DNA of 64,000 nucleotides from Pontederia crassipes (taxonomy: Eukaryota; Streptophyta; Magnoliopsida; Commelinales; Pontederiaceae), in assembly GCA_030549335.1 (NCBI GenBank), contig CM060195.1:17601501-17665500 (forward strand), in the 5' to 3' direction. Both the position numbers and the translations under genes were made by a program. The stretch's first letter is position 1. Each line of letters starts with the position of its first letter. Shown one piece after another: positions 47,026 to 59,088 of the stretch. The notes beneath the pieces were generated by a model that saw only the letters and a list, made by a program, of their open reading frames with translations, did no database searches and was not told the origin of the DNA.

Positions 47026-49636
47026 CTAGAAAAAAAGAAAGAAACTTCTCTTATTATCGAGATATGGCGTCACTTCGAGACAATTTGCAAGAACATAATT
47101 CTCAACGGCGGTGAGATCTCTGTCATTCAAGATAACTTTGCGTCCTACACCAAGAAGTCGATATGGGTACTTGAAGATGGATAGAATATTCATGTCAACT
47201 TCTCCTTCACCACCATCATCGTTTCTTGGAACTTGGATGTGTCGTGATTGTATGTGTGGCTCAAAGTATTTTGAAGTGAAGTTTGACACCTCCTCAATGA
47301 AATATGCTTCACATATGGAGCCTTCAATTTTTGCCTTATTCTTTGCCTTCCTTTTCAAATATAACATGCACCTTTCGAAAGGATACATCTATCGATACTG
47401 AACCGGACCAGCAATTTTTGTTTCATATGGAAGATGTACAATCAAGTGTTCCATCACATCAAAGAAAAAGGTAGAAATATCTTCTCAGCCTTGCACACGA
47501 TAATCACAATAGAATCCTCTAACCGAGATATGTCTTCTTTCTGAACGATGGATGCACAAAGCTCTTTAAAGAACATAGACAATTCTGTTAAAACTTCCCA
47601 GATGGACTTTGGCAAAAGTTCTTTAAAGACAATTGGAAGCAGCCTTTGCATAAAAATATGACAATCATGACTCTTCATCCCGTATATCTTCCCATTGTCC
47701 AAGTTAAAACAACGAGATATGTTTGATACATATCCGTCCGGGAATTTCAATTGCTTTACCCATTCGAAAACCACTTTTCTTTGATCATTGCTCAAGACAT
47801 AAGTAGCTTTTGGCTTTTTGCATTTACCATTTTGAAGATGAATGATATCTAACTCTAGTCTTTTGCATATTAATTTCATGTCTTCGCGAGCTTGTATGAT
47901 ATCTTTTGTTCTTCCTTTAACATCCATAATAGTGTTGAAGATGTTGTCAAATATGTTCTTCTCCACATGCATGATGTTTGAGTTATGACGTACCAAGTTT
48001 GAAGACCAATAAGGCAACTCCCAAAAAATACTTCTTTTCTCCCAATTATGTTCACTTCCAAACCCAATTTGCTTATAACTACTGGCCTTCAGTCCGAATG
48101 AGACTTCACTAAGCTTGTTTACTTGCTCTAGCAATTAATTCTTTTCTTGTCAAATGAGTTGGACACAAAATGTTCTCGAATGTATTCTTTTTAAACGAGT
48201 TTCGATCATGGCGCATCGAATTCTCCAATGGCAGAAACATCCTATGACAATCAAACCAGCAAACTTTCTTACAATTTTTCAAATAAAAGGATTTTATATT
48301 CTTTCCACATATGAGACAAGTAAGTTTTCCTTTTGTACTCCAACCACTCAACATTCCATATGCTGGAAAATCACTTATGGTCCACATTAATGCGGCTCTC
48401 ATAATGAAATTTTGCTTTTTACATTTGTCATAGGTAATCACGCCATCCTCTCACAACATCTTGAGTTCATCAATCAAAGGTCTTAAGTAAACATCTAAAC
48501 TTTTACCAGGAGATCGAGGACCCGGGATCATATAGGTAAGCAATATATTCTCTCGTCTCATACACATGCTTAGAGGAAAATTATACGGTGTCACAAAAAT
48601 AGGCCAACATGAATAAGCAGTACTCGATGAGCCAAATGGGTTGAAGCCATCGGTGCAAAGTCCTAATCTAACATTGCGTGATGCTGTAGAAAAAGCCGAA
48701 TGAAGTGCATCAAATCGTATCCATGCCTCCGCATCCGAAGGATGTGTAATTGAATTTTGATCTTCACGTGCCCCTTCTCTGTGCCACCTCATAAATGATG
48801 CAGTTTTTTCAGAAAGAAATAGTCGTTGTAATCTTGGAACAATCGGAAAGTATCTAAATATTGTATTTGCCACATTTTTTTCGAACTTTGAGAATTCTTT
48901 TTCGGCTTGAATCTAGGCTCGCCACAAATAGAACAACTCATAAGTGAGTTGTTTTCCTTGTAGTACAACATGCAATGACTGTGGCATGCATCAATCTTCT
49001 GATATTCCAACCCTAAATCTCTCATCAACTGTTTGCACTTGTAAAAATGTCCCGGTAATTTCTCGGAAGCTGGAAGCATACTCTTAATAATGGAAAGCAT
49101 CTGGTCAAAACAACTTTCACTCATATTAAATTCTGATTTTAAGTTCATTAGTTGTGCCACTGCAGAAAGTGTAGTTTGCTTCACGCATCCATCTCATAAA
49201 GGTTCATCTGCTTCTTCGAGAAGATTATAAAACTTAGAAGCTGGAGGATTCGGGTCTTCTTCAAAATATGTTTCGCCAACATTTTCTCCTAACATTGCAT
49301 CTCATATCATGTCCCTTTACGGGTTGCTCGAGTCGCCCACAACAGTATCTGCATTACTTGTTTCTTCAGCCCATCTTTCTTCGTCATGAAAGAACCAATT
49401 AGTGTATGTAAGTAAGAAACCGTTGCAATATAAATCCTTCTGTACATCATATCTTACTTTCCACTGATAACATTTGCACTTACGGCATGGACATAAGATT
49501 TCGCCATATGAAGAAGCAACACCTTCATTTTGATATGCCACATTAATGAATTCATCAACACCATCCTTATATTCTTCAGTTATGACGCCATGTTTATCCT
49601 TTCAACGATGAATCCAACTACGATCTGGCTTTATCA
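47026..49636 (-). pseudogene. TNPD-type transposase of the CACTA element
   Basis: Minus-strand pieces in order: a start near 49636 with PDRSWIHR and a Transpos_assoc segment at 49317-49541 (ILCPCRKCKCYQW), then a frame at 48789-49184 (CSICGEPRFKPKKNSQSSKK). The Transposase_21 core covers 48109-48873: ALMWTISDFPAYGMLSGWSTKGKLTCLIC, LPLENSMRHDRNSF. The DUF4218 part is at 47454-48134 (MKSHDCHIFMQRLLPI) and 47026-47388 (MYPFERCMLYLKRKAKNKAKIEGSI...CLEVTPYL). Decay: an in-frame TGA after HR in the first piece, a frameshift near 48870, a TGA near 48450, and a changed frame near 48120. The normal DUF4216 C terminus is missing; the frame stops at 47026. In an active element this protein cuts the TIRs. 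Confidence 0.88.
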
Positions 49637-50120
49637 TTTCCGTAATAGAGAACATTAAGCCAAGTAATCAAATTCGTGTACTTGGAACGTGTGATTTTGA
49701 ACTTACGAAGTCCAAAATCATATGTTTCAAGTACTTCATCGTCGAATCAATCTCATTTTATCACCAAGAATGTGGAAGTACATGAATTAGTTCATAAGTT
49801 AACTTAACAATTGGCTTGAGATCGACCTAAGATCTGAGCGATTAAAACTTTTATCGAAATGTGTAACTATTAAAACTAGCAAGATGTGATTCATAATCAC
49901 TGACGCATTTTTGTAATACTTAACTTAATTCATAACATGATACTTAACTTAAGAGATGATACTTAATATTATAATTTTTGTTCTTCCGCGAAGACTAGCT
50001 TGATCCAAAGAGATGATACTTAACTTAAGTAATACTTAACTTAATTCATAACATGAATAAGTAATACTTAACTTAACATGAATAATTAACTTAATTTAAC
50101 TTCATGCATTAATAGTTAAC

Positions 50121-50913
50121 TTAATTTACATGGTGGTGGGCTAGCATCTTCTTAACCGGAGGACGGCAAAGGGCGGAGGGCGGCCGAGACGGCGGAGGAG
50201 GCGGAGGGCAGTGGCGGAGGAGGCGGAGGGCAGTGGCGGCGGAGGCGGACGTCGACGACGGTGGAGGGAGGACGCGGCGGAGGGCGGACGAGGCAGCGGT
50301 GGACGCGAAGGGTGGCGGTGGAGGCGGAGGGCGGACGAGGCGGCATCGGAGACGAAGGGCGGCGGCAGCGGGCAGCGGCGGCGGTGGAGGGCAGTGGAGG
50401 CGGAGGAAGGAGGAGGAGGAGGCGCCGGTGGAGGTGGAGGCGGCGGGCGGCAGTAGAGGCGGAGGGCGGCGGCAGCGGTGGAGGGCGGATGAGGCGGAGG
50501 GAGGAGGAGGAGGAGGAGGCGAAGGGCGGCGGTCGAATGCGGAGGGTGGCAGCGGCGGTGGAGGGCGGACGAGGCGGAGGGAGGAGGAGGAGACGAAGGG
50601 CGGCGGTCGAATGCGGAGGGCGACGAAGGCGAAGGGCGGCGGCGGTGGAGGGCGAGCGTCAGGGAGGGAGGAGGAGGAGGAGGCGAAGGGCGGTGGTCGA
50701 ATGCGGAGGGCGGCTGCAGCGGTGGAGGGCGATCGTCGGGCGTCAGGCGTCGGACGTCGGGCGAAGGGCGGAGGCGGCAGTGGAGGGCGTCGGAGGGGCA
50801 CGGTGGAGGTGGCTGGTGTCGGGCGTCGGAGGTCGGACGTCGGGAGGCGTCGGGCGGGCGGGATGAAGGTAAACAGTAAAAGTGAAAATGAAGAAGAGGG
50901 GTTAGGGATTTAA
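50121..50913. repeat. GGC/GGA-rich block upstream of the CACTA transposase
   Basis: About 700 bp of almost pure purine-biased GC-rich sequence on the plus strand (gcggaggcggagggcgg and variants), with units such as ggcggtggagggcgga repeated irregularly. Open on both strands for over 200 codons because stops cannot arise. In the sense of the transposon (minus) the frame would be Pro/Ser/Ala-rich with recurring LRIRPPPF. I treat it as a repeat, not a gene. Confidence 0.8.
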
Positions 50914-50929
50914 GTCATTTTTTAGCGTC

Positions 50930-52568
50930 ACCAAATAACGCGACGCTACGTAGACGCCATGTAGGCGCCGACACTCTCAAAATTTGGCTAGCGAGGCGCT
51001 ATAGAGAAGCTAATGTGTCGCTAAGATAACGTAGCGACACTGTAGCGTCGATGGGGCGTCTCAATGGTTTAGCGTCTCAAGTTTGTGACGCCATTGCGAC
51101 GCTCATTAAATTTTTTTTTAAATTTTTTTAGTATGTGTGAAATTTTATTTATCAATGTAATGTCTCATCGCATTGTGCCCCGTTCTAATTGTTTTATTTC
51201 CTTCCGACAATCTATCATGTATGTATACAAAATTATAAATATGTATGTATATGTGTATATAACACAATTGTGTGTGTATATATATACATATGTAATATAT
51301 GCGTATGTATACATATGCCTACGTGTGGGAGATTAAGTTACAACAATGTGTTTATCTATATGTATTATAAATATATATGTGTATGTATATGTCTATACAT
51401 GTGCGAGTCATATATATATAGATAACGTGTATATGTATACGTATTCGAAGTGAATATATGTGTATATGTTTATATGTGTGATATTAAGTTATAATAATAT
51501 GTATATATGCACTTATTATATATATAATTATAAGCATATACGCGTATTTATATGTCTATATGTGCCCGATTTTGCGAGGGTTAACAAGTCGACTTAGGAG
51601 GCGCAATACCGACGCTATTGAGTCACTAGTTACATTTAGCGACACCGTAGCGCCGAACTAGCGTCGAATACACTTTCGCGTCTCAACTCTGCGACGCTAA
51701 AATGATGCCAATAGTGTCATCATAGCATCTACTGTGGCGGAGGCTCTAGTTAGATGCTACGTGGATGCTATCGAGTCGCCACTATGACGCTACAGTGGTA
51801 GCAAATCACTCAATGAACCATCGTAATTTCATGATTAAGTATATAATAATAATATATGCATAATTAAGATATTATATATATTATATGTATGGATAACATA
51901 AATAATATAGGAACACTCCTTTCATGTAATGACATCATAAGTACATATATGTAATGACATCATAAGATAATACTAAATATCTTAATATATTTAGGAACAC
52001 TCCTATCATGTAAAAATACATATATATAATCGTGTAATTAATATATATATATATATATATATGTTGATAATATGCTATTGATAATATGTTATAATCGTGT
52101 AATTAATACTACTATAATATTTAATGAATTTATTGATTGACATATAGTATATATAATATATAGTGTTTAAATATAAAACAAATAGCGAAATAAATGCAGA
52201 TAAGTTATGAGTAACATGGTAGCGTCTAAATAGCGTCGCCTATCTATGAGACGCCATATAGCGTCTCTTTAGAGCACCATTCGTTCGACGCTAGTTTTGC
52301 GTCTAACGACGTCGACGCGAGAACGACGCTAGGTACTGCCGCACATTTGTGATTCGTGGTGCGAAATAATTGCGTCCACGAAGCGTCTCGATTGCGCTAG
52401 AATTAGCGTCTATTCTCTGAATAGGTAAGAAGACGCTATCGAGAGGCAAGTACCGTCTCATTGTCGTGACGCGAAGTAGACGCTATATAGGCGCTAGTGG
52501 CATCTATATAGCGTCACATATTTTGGCAACGCTACCTTGCGTCGCTAAGCGCCCATTTTCTTGTAGCG
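50930..52568. repeat. Right subterminal region of the CACTA element
   Basis: GACGC/GCGTC-type motifs cluster at 50935-51110, 51580-51800 and 52210-52560, separated by AT/GT-rich low-complexity DNA (51170-51560 with TA/TG dinucleotide runs; 51830-52180 AT-rich). No gene. The break-up into three clusters suggests later insertion or expansion of the AT-rich parts. Confidence 0.8.
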
Positions 52569-52571
52569 GCA

Positions 52572-53865
52572 CTTGCTCGAGCCGGGTATGAGCCCAACGC
52601 GGGTCGAGCCGTCGAGAAGAGGATCTGATGTCCGAATTCGATCATGACAGAGCCCAGGCCGGTCTTCCATAAATTCGGCCCTCTTCACTTTGAACCTGGG
52701 GGGATTTGGAGTGACACTATGATGAGTTTCAATTCTACACATGAACCCGGGCCGGGTTCCAATGGTATTTTTTCTGAGACTTTGGTCTATCATAACTTAC
52801 AATACAATATTTCTTTCAGCATAAAAACTATATGAAACTATTCATGGGACATAGGAGAATATATACCGATCCTAATTCATCCATTATCTTAACTATTTTA
52901 TTAAGAAATCATATCCAAAAGTGAATACGAAATCTTACGCACCTTAACTATTTCAGGCTACTTGAAACTCAAAACTTAGGATGCAATTTTCGACGAGATT
53001 TGGCGATGAATAACTACGAGGCCAATGTCCTTCACATATAGTAGATTAGAGATTGGATGGCCTGTCGGAACTCTCGTGCACGTGCACCGAGGGAGAATAA
53101 AATATAGTTCAAAGATGGAGGAAAAACCCAAGTAGAGAGAAAGATGTGTTGGAGGAGACTCTGAGATCTTATTTATAGAAAAAAGTCTCCCCAATTTCTA
53201 ATCTAATTAGTATTCATAATTCATCTTTTATTTTTCACAAATTTTGGATTTAAATAAATAATTAATAATACTATATCTTGATTTTTGAAATTAAAATAAT
53301 AATTTATTATCATTTCATTTTTAGAATATTTGTATCCTTAAAACTCCTAATTTCAACCTCATTAGGAGTCCTAATTCAATCATTTAACAAACTTTATCTT
53401 TAATGATCTTCGAACTATCTTTTTTTTTCATTTTATCTCTCCTAAATACAATTATTAATGAATTTTAAATTAAACAAATAAATATTATTTTTATATTTAA
53501 ATTTTCAGAACAAAATAATATTATTTTTTCTTCTAATTTTTTTTAACACAAAACTCTTACCTTAACTCTTATTAGGAGTCTTTTATAACCTAAATTTACA
53601 GTTATATTCAATTCAATTTTGAATCCCTAATCCCATTATAATTTTAACTCCTAATTTAATTAGGAATCATGTTTTTCTATCTCTTATCTAATAACACTTT
53701 TATTCGAATTCAAACTTTTCTTCTCGTACATTTTCCTCTTCTTTTATCATTCCTCTAACTATATTTTATTTCTTTCAAACTTTATATTTCGCCCCCTCCA
53801 CGTGATTTTTCCTTTTTTATATTTATTTATTATATATTATTTTATGTAAAAATAGAATTCAATTC
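52572..53865. other. AT-rich region, possible old LTR
   Basis: 52572-52760 is the continuation of the sequence interrupted by the CACTA element. On the minus strand around 53170 is ctataaataagatctcagag, a TATA-like site followed by a transcript-start-like context as in LTRs, but paired termini were not found. 53190-53860 is AT-rich without features. Confidence 0.35.
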
Positions 53866-54052
53866 AGAGAGGGGTATAATGGACTTTTCACAAATGCAAA
53901 AAATAAAAACTAATGGAGAACTCGACGGAATTGGACGGAAGAACCAAACTGAAAAAATTGTGATAGTTTAGGTACTCAAAAAATGAAGTTCGTTGTCTGG
54001 GGTTAGATGTGGTAATTCGCGATAGTTTAGAGGTGGTTAGAGGAAATAACCC
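53866..54052. mobile_element. Half copy of the Mutator-type MITE
   Basis: Matches the right half of 32225-32747: a gaggggtataatggacttt block, then gacggaagaaccaaactgaa and ggttagaggaaataaccc at the end. The left half and target duplication are missing. Confidence 0.7.
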
Positions 54053-54747
54053 TAAATTTTATCCAAAATTCTATTAATTTTGTTAATAATTATGTAATAA
54101 CATTTTGCCCTTATTTTCTTATTGAAATGAAAAAAATAAAAATACAATATAAACAATGGGTAAAAGTATGATTTAATAATCACATTTTATGCAATATATG
54201 CTCATAGTAATATTGTTATTTTTATATTTTTGTCTTATATTAAAAAAGAAAGAGCAAAATTAAAATTTTATAAACAATAAAAATAAATTGATTAAATTTT
54301 GGATGAAACTTAAAGAAATTATTTAATTGTCAAAATTGTGATAAGTTTAGAAACTCAAAATTTATACGTTAATAATTTAGAATGGTAAAAATAGAGGATA
54401 TTTGTCGCAACCCCATCGTGGCAGATGGGGGAGGGAGGGTCTTGCATCAAGATTCGCAATTTAAAAAATTCTCGAAGTTTTTATTCTTCATTCGCAAAGG
54501 CAAAAAGGTTAAAAAAATACGGCAAATAAAGAAAAATACATGAGGAGAAACAAAAAAGAAACAAATGGAAAGAATTTTTGCTAAAGGAAATGGGCGCATC
54601 GAAGCCCACAACTGCTTTTTTGTTACCGAAATAAAAAGGCCCACACACTGTTGCATCCAGTGCTAATTTATTAATTAATATTTATATAACTACAATATGA
54701 ACTTTGGGAGAAAAGGGTTCTTTTCATAATGATTGGCAAGGTAAACT
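54053..54747. other. AT-rich region without recognised genes
   Basis: 54340-54400 has a further, weaker resemblance to the MITE interior (attgtgataagtttagaaac). Nothing else is recognised. Confidence 0.5.
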
Positions 54748-56634
54748 TGTTAGAAAATGAGATCGAGCTCCTTTGCTAGCTGCCGGAAGAAGCGAAGAAG
54801 AGAAGAAGAAAAATGTTGCAGAGGATAAGATACTACTCTATTCCAGATGAAAAGTTATTAAAGGACACCCCCTATTTATACTAAAGCTATCTGTTACAAA
54901 GAGCAATAAAATGGAAGAGTGCTACAAGGAAAGAACTGTACAGGTGCTGGAGGTGAAGATGCCGATGACATGTGTTCTCCAACACTCCCCCGCAAGTTGA
55001 CGGCAGAGAGAATCCAAATGACACACAACGTCAACTTGAAATCATTTTAACATGGCGTTGTCAAGGACCTTAAGCCGGTGTCGTCTTCCTGTTCGTCGAC
55101 TCTGCACTATAGAGCAATCCATGGAACACAAATAGTTGCCCGATGCTCAAGACTGAAGACCAAAGAAGCTCACATGATGGCAGTTGACAATCTGTCGAAC
55201 ACTTGTCAAGGAAGATGCGTGGAAACTGGAGAAGCCACCTGATGGAGATAGACACTGCCAATCTCGATGATTCAAATAAGAGGAAGAAAATAGAGTGAAC
55301 AATGCAAGGAAATAGAGTAGAGCAAAGAAACACCTAAAACATTACAAGATACTGGAGAACAAGATGAACGACAATGAACTTCTGTCAAACACCAGCAGAT
55401 TGCTACAAAATGGAAAGATGGAAATACAGTAGGGAAGATATTCGTCGGAGATGGAGAAGAGAACCGGTAGTGAACTATAACACTCATATTTGGAGATGGA
55501 GGAATCATGAGGGAATCGGAGGACGAACCAAGAAATTTTTCAAAACACTCAAGGACGCCGAAAAACCATCTGCGAACCAAGACATTCTGATCGTTGACAA
55601 CAATGGCGGTAAAATGCCGATAATGGTAACACGGAGAGAAGGCTTCTACCCCTCCGATGATAACATCGGGAAATCAATACGGGATCTGCACTGGGAAATA
55701 GAGACGGAGCTCTAAATCCGACAAGACAACTCGTTCAGCGAAAGAAATAGAGAGAAACATAGAAGAGGAATTAAGACAAGAAACATATGGAAGTTGATTA
55801 GAATCGCACTTCATGTTGTGGTGATCCAAGATCCGAAAGAAGAAATCCGATGAGCAACAACTCGATCAGTGTCGGCCAAGAAGAGAAAATGTGGTAGATA
55901 GAAGAAACAAATTTGGGGAAGAACAGAGAACCTGAGATTCGAAAGAAGAAACACAAAAATGGTGATCCGTGAACATTCATAGCTCCAAGAACTAGAAGAG
56001 TAAATGGAATAAGGAAACACAGAGGAAGAATCAAAGAAGAACGCAGGAAGAAACTGTAATCATTAGTAGAGAACGAAGGACATCGGTGAATGAAAAACCA
56101 GAGACCAAAGAAAAGCAGGAAACGCGATCAAAAATAAAGAAAAAAAATGAAATGCTAACATATGATTGACGGAGAATAGACAAGTTCAACCGCGATCCGC
56201 ATCATTGACGAGGATCTTGATGTCGCCTGGACACATAGGCGCCATGTAGCTATGGATCGCCGACGACGATTTGCTTCAAAGTGGCAGGCAAGCTTCCAGC
56301 AGCATAGATATGCAGTCAACGAAGGAGTTCAAATGGATGGATGGAGCCTAAGCTCTCGTACCATGTTAGAAAATGAGATCGAGCTCCTTTGCTAGTTGCT
56401 GGAAGAAGAGAAAACAAAAGAGTAAAGAGAAGAAAAATGTTGTAGGGGAGAAGATACTACTCTATTCCAGATGAAAAGTGATTAAAGGACGCCCCTATTT
56501 ATACTAAAGCTATCTATTACAAAGAGCAATAAAACAGAAGACCGCTATGGCGATAAAACTACTACAAAGAAAGAACCGTAATTCTGCACACGGATGGCGG
56601 AGGTGAACATGGCGACGACATGTGTTCTCCAACA
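54748..56634 (-). mobile_element. Small non-autonomous LTR retrotransposon
   Basis: LTRs at 54748-54984 (237 bp) and 56364-56634 (271 bp) have TGTTAGAAAATGAG starts and CTCCAACA ends. Perfect target duplication AAACT (54743-54747 and 56635-56639). The purine tract gcgggggag (minus strand) adjoins the left LTR and the primer site tggtacgagagc (minus strand, about 56351-56362) the right LTR; it is a variant of the initiator-Met site. The 1.38-kb interior has no gag or pol domain that I recognise; the longest frame (plus 55374-55715, 113 codons) is antisense to the element. The structure looks whole. The LTRs differ by one ~34-bp indel and some substitutions. Confidence 0.92.
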
Positions 56635-56639
56635 AAACT

Positions 56640-57806
56640 TTGAGAGAAACATTTTGTTCTCCAATTTATACAAATGAAATGATGGTCCATAAAATACACA
56701 CTAGCTATGAGTTATGACCCCCAACCCCGAGCTAATGTGGAATTAGCACAACTTTGGAGGTTTTAAGAACGAGAGAAATAAATAAGTAAATAAATAAATA
56801 TATTATCCGTCATCGTTGCTTGCCTCCTTGATTCCGCACTTCATTTGTGTTCCTCGATACTAACTCCACCAGGCAATTTGGTCAGTTTTAAACGACTAAT
56901 CACATGTAATCAACAAATGATTGAGGTGTGATGAGTTAACACAAATGATGGTATATCAAGTACAGTTGTGTGGAGGAATATATGGAGGTTAGATCAAATT
57001 TTAAAAATAGACACGATCATGTGATGATATTACCGTGATATTAAACAAGTAAAATGATTTAAACTTCTTTTTATATTAAGAATCACCATGAAATTTTAAT
57101 TTAGTGTTTGAATCACTGGTATAAAATTTAATTTTTATGACTTTACGCATGTATTTTTCTCTCATTTTTATAATAATGTATTAAAAAAATATAGGTGATG
57201 GAAAATGAGAAATGAAAGTAAAAACTTATTATTTTAACAGAGGTCTTGGACTGTTAGGAGTGTCATTATATGTGAAAGTTGTGATTTATTTTGATATATA
57301 TATATATATTTCTTTTATAGGGAAATATATTCAGCTGCAGCCTCTTTTATCGGATGTTTTTTCTTCTTTCTTGTTTATTTTCCGGCGGTAAAAAAAAAAG
57401 AAGAATTCATTCAGGTCCACTCGGGAGCGGTCCGCAAGTAATTTAATTCGGGTGGCAGCACATCGCAGCGTCCGAAGGCGCCATTTGCAGTTGCATGGTG
57501 GAAGACGCCGCACGGGGCGGGCAGTTAGAATCAGATTACAATACCATTAATCCTCGACCGTTGGATTTTGTCTGTGCCCCACCCCCACCTGCCCTTCTTT
57601 TTTTCTCGGATATTTTATTTATTTTTTATATAAATGTATATATATCGGGCGCGAGTTTTGTCTTTTGCTTTGATTTCTACTGTCCTGCATGCTACTCTAC
57701 CCCATGCATGCACAATCTTCAGACTCGGATGTGCTGTACTACTACACGACACAGTGCTCCAATAAAATAATTTATTATAATTAATTCAATTGAATTACTT
57801 CGCTAG

Positions 57807-57843
<37 letters not shown>

Positions 57844-57981
57844 TTGGTATGTTAATTTAAAGAGATTAATGATACACTTAGTGAAAAGCACAAATATATA
57901 TATTTATTGTGATAATTTGATAATAAAAAATATCATCTAAGACTAAATAAATTATAATCGTTGAACTAATCATATTTATTA
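56640..57981. other. Intergenic region, distal upstream side of COI1
   Basis: No gene recognised. (TA)n tracts at about 57294-57310 and 57806-57845. A local GC-richer patch at 57400-57600 contains a 91-codon open frame (57495-57770) that matches nothing known to me. Confidence 0.5.
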
Positions 57982-58480
57982 GAGTTATTTTCATAAACTT
58001 CTCTTAAACTATAGTGATTTTTCATATCTAACCTCAATTACGAACTTATTTTTTTTATTCCTAAACTATCATGATTTTTTTATTTTAGTCCTTCCATATA
58101 CTTCTGTTACGTTTTCGCTACTTTTAATTTTTTTTCATTTATGAAAAGACTAAATTACTCCTCTCTCCATGACACATCAAATAATAAATATAAAAAAAAT
58201 CAAGGGGAGGGTAATTAGTATTTTTTTAAATGATAATTTTTTTTACCACTTTAATCCTTCCAATATTTTTTTATATTTTTTATTTCATATTTTTCCGGAG
58301 GGAGGGATAATTTAGTACTTTCGTAAATGAAAAAAAAAAGTAACTTAAAACGTAACAGAACTACACAGAATGGTTAAAATAAAAAAATGTGATAATTTAG
58401 GAATAAAAAAATAAGTTCGTAATTTTAAATTAAAGGTGAAAAATTATGATAGTTTAAAGAAAGTTTATGAAAATGATTCT
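57982..58480. mobile_element. Mutator-type MITE, second near-complete copy
   Basis: A 499-bp relative of 32225-32747, with ends GAGTTATTTTCATAAAC and revcomp GAATCATTTTCATAAAC. Flanking 9-mers TATTTATTA (57973-57981) and TGTTTGTTA (58481-58489) match at 7 of 9 positions, so it is an older insertion. It lies about 2.1 kb upstream of the COI1 start codon. Confidence 0.82.
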
Positions 58481-58761
58481 GTTTGTTAAAATAACTTGAT
58501 CATGATCATTGAATAATTCAATAATTTTGATCTTAATCATATTTACTATTTAACATTTATTTTAAATTAATCTATATTTATTTTATTAATTTAATAAGTA
58601 AAATCAATGCTCGACATTGGTTCTACTCCTACGTATATATTTTTAAATTGGAACAAAATTTTCAATTCGTACGATTTGGGCTCGTCCACGATTCCGCATC
58701 TTGATCCACCACTTTTATTTTAATATTACGGGAAGCATCTTAAAATCCTCTTTAATTAATC

Positions 58762-58763
<2 letters not shown>

Positions 58764-58809
<46 letters not shown>
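58764..58809. repeat. (TAA)n microsatellite
   Basis: About 15 uninterrupted units. The complementary (TTA)n tract lies 230 bp downstream. Confidence 0.95.
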
Positions 58810-58811
<2 letters not shown>

Positions 58812-59036
58812 CACGTATACGCCGTAGAGGCATCTGCAGGGTGGGGTGGGGGGGACAAAATCTCAGTGCACGCGGATTAGTTGCAGAAGGGGAGGAGGGA
58901 AGACTCCGTCTGCGCTGTTGCAAGATTCATGAACCAACAACCCCCCAAAGCAGCCATCCATTCCATGCATTGCGGCCACTTGATGCTTCCAATTTTGTTA
59001 TATATGCCCGCCCTCCCCTCCCTCCATCGTCAGCAG

Positions 59037-59038
<2 letters not shown>

Positions 59039-59088
<50 letters not shown>
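59039..59088. repeat. (TTA)n microsatellite
   Basis: About 16 uninterrupted units, the reverse complement type of 58764-58809. Confidence 0.95.

Larger units (their letters stand above)
43983..52568 (-). mobile_element. Near full-length CACTA (En/Spm) DNA transposon
   Basis: The left terminus CACTACAAGAAAATGGG (43983) matches the right terminus, read inward as CGCTACAAGAAAATGGG (ending at 52568). The 3-bp duplication GCA flanks it (43980-43982 and 52569-52571). The subterminal ~450 bp on the left and ~1.6 kb on the right are packed with GACGC/GCGTC motifs. On the minus strand it carries a TNPD-type transposase (about 47026-49636) followed by a Transposase_24 gene (about 44750-47023), and a GC-rich block lies upstream of both. 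One TIR has A changed to G in the outer CACTA, and both genes have in-frame stops, so it is not autonomous now. Confidence 0.95.

Noticed and set aside
50121-50913. 226-codon frames on both strands and a 201-codon frame
   Set aside because: Low-complexity GGC/GGA sequence lacks stops on either strand; Gly/Arg- or Pro-rich products match nothing specific.
51085-51425. Tyr/Val/Ile-rich frames
   Set aside because: Translation of TA/TG dinucleotide-rich DNA in the CACTA subterminal region.
55374-55715. 113-codon frame in the small LTR element
   Set aside because: Antisense to the element, no recognised domain, and the reverse strand is equally open.
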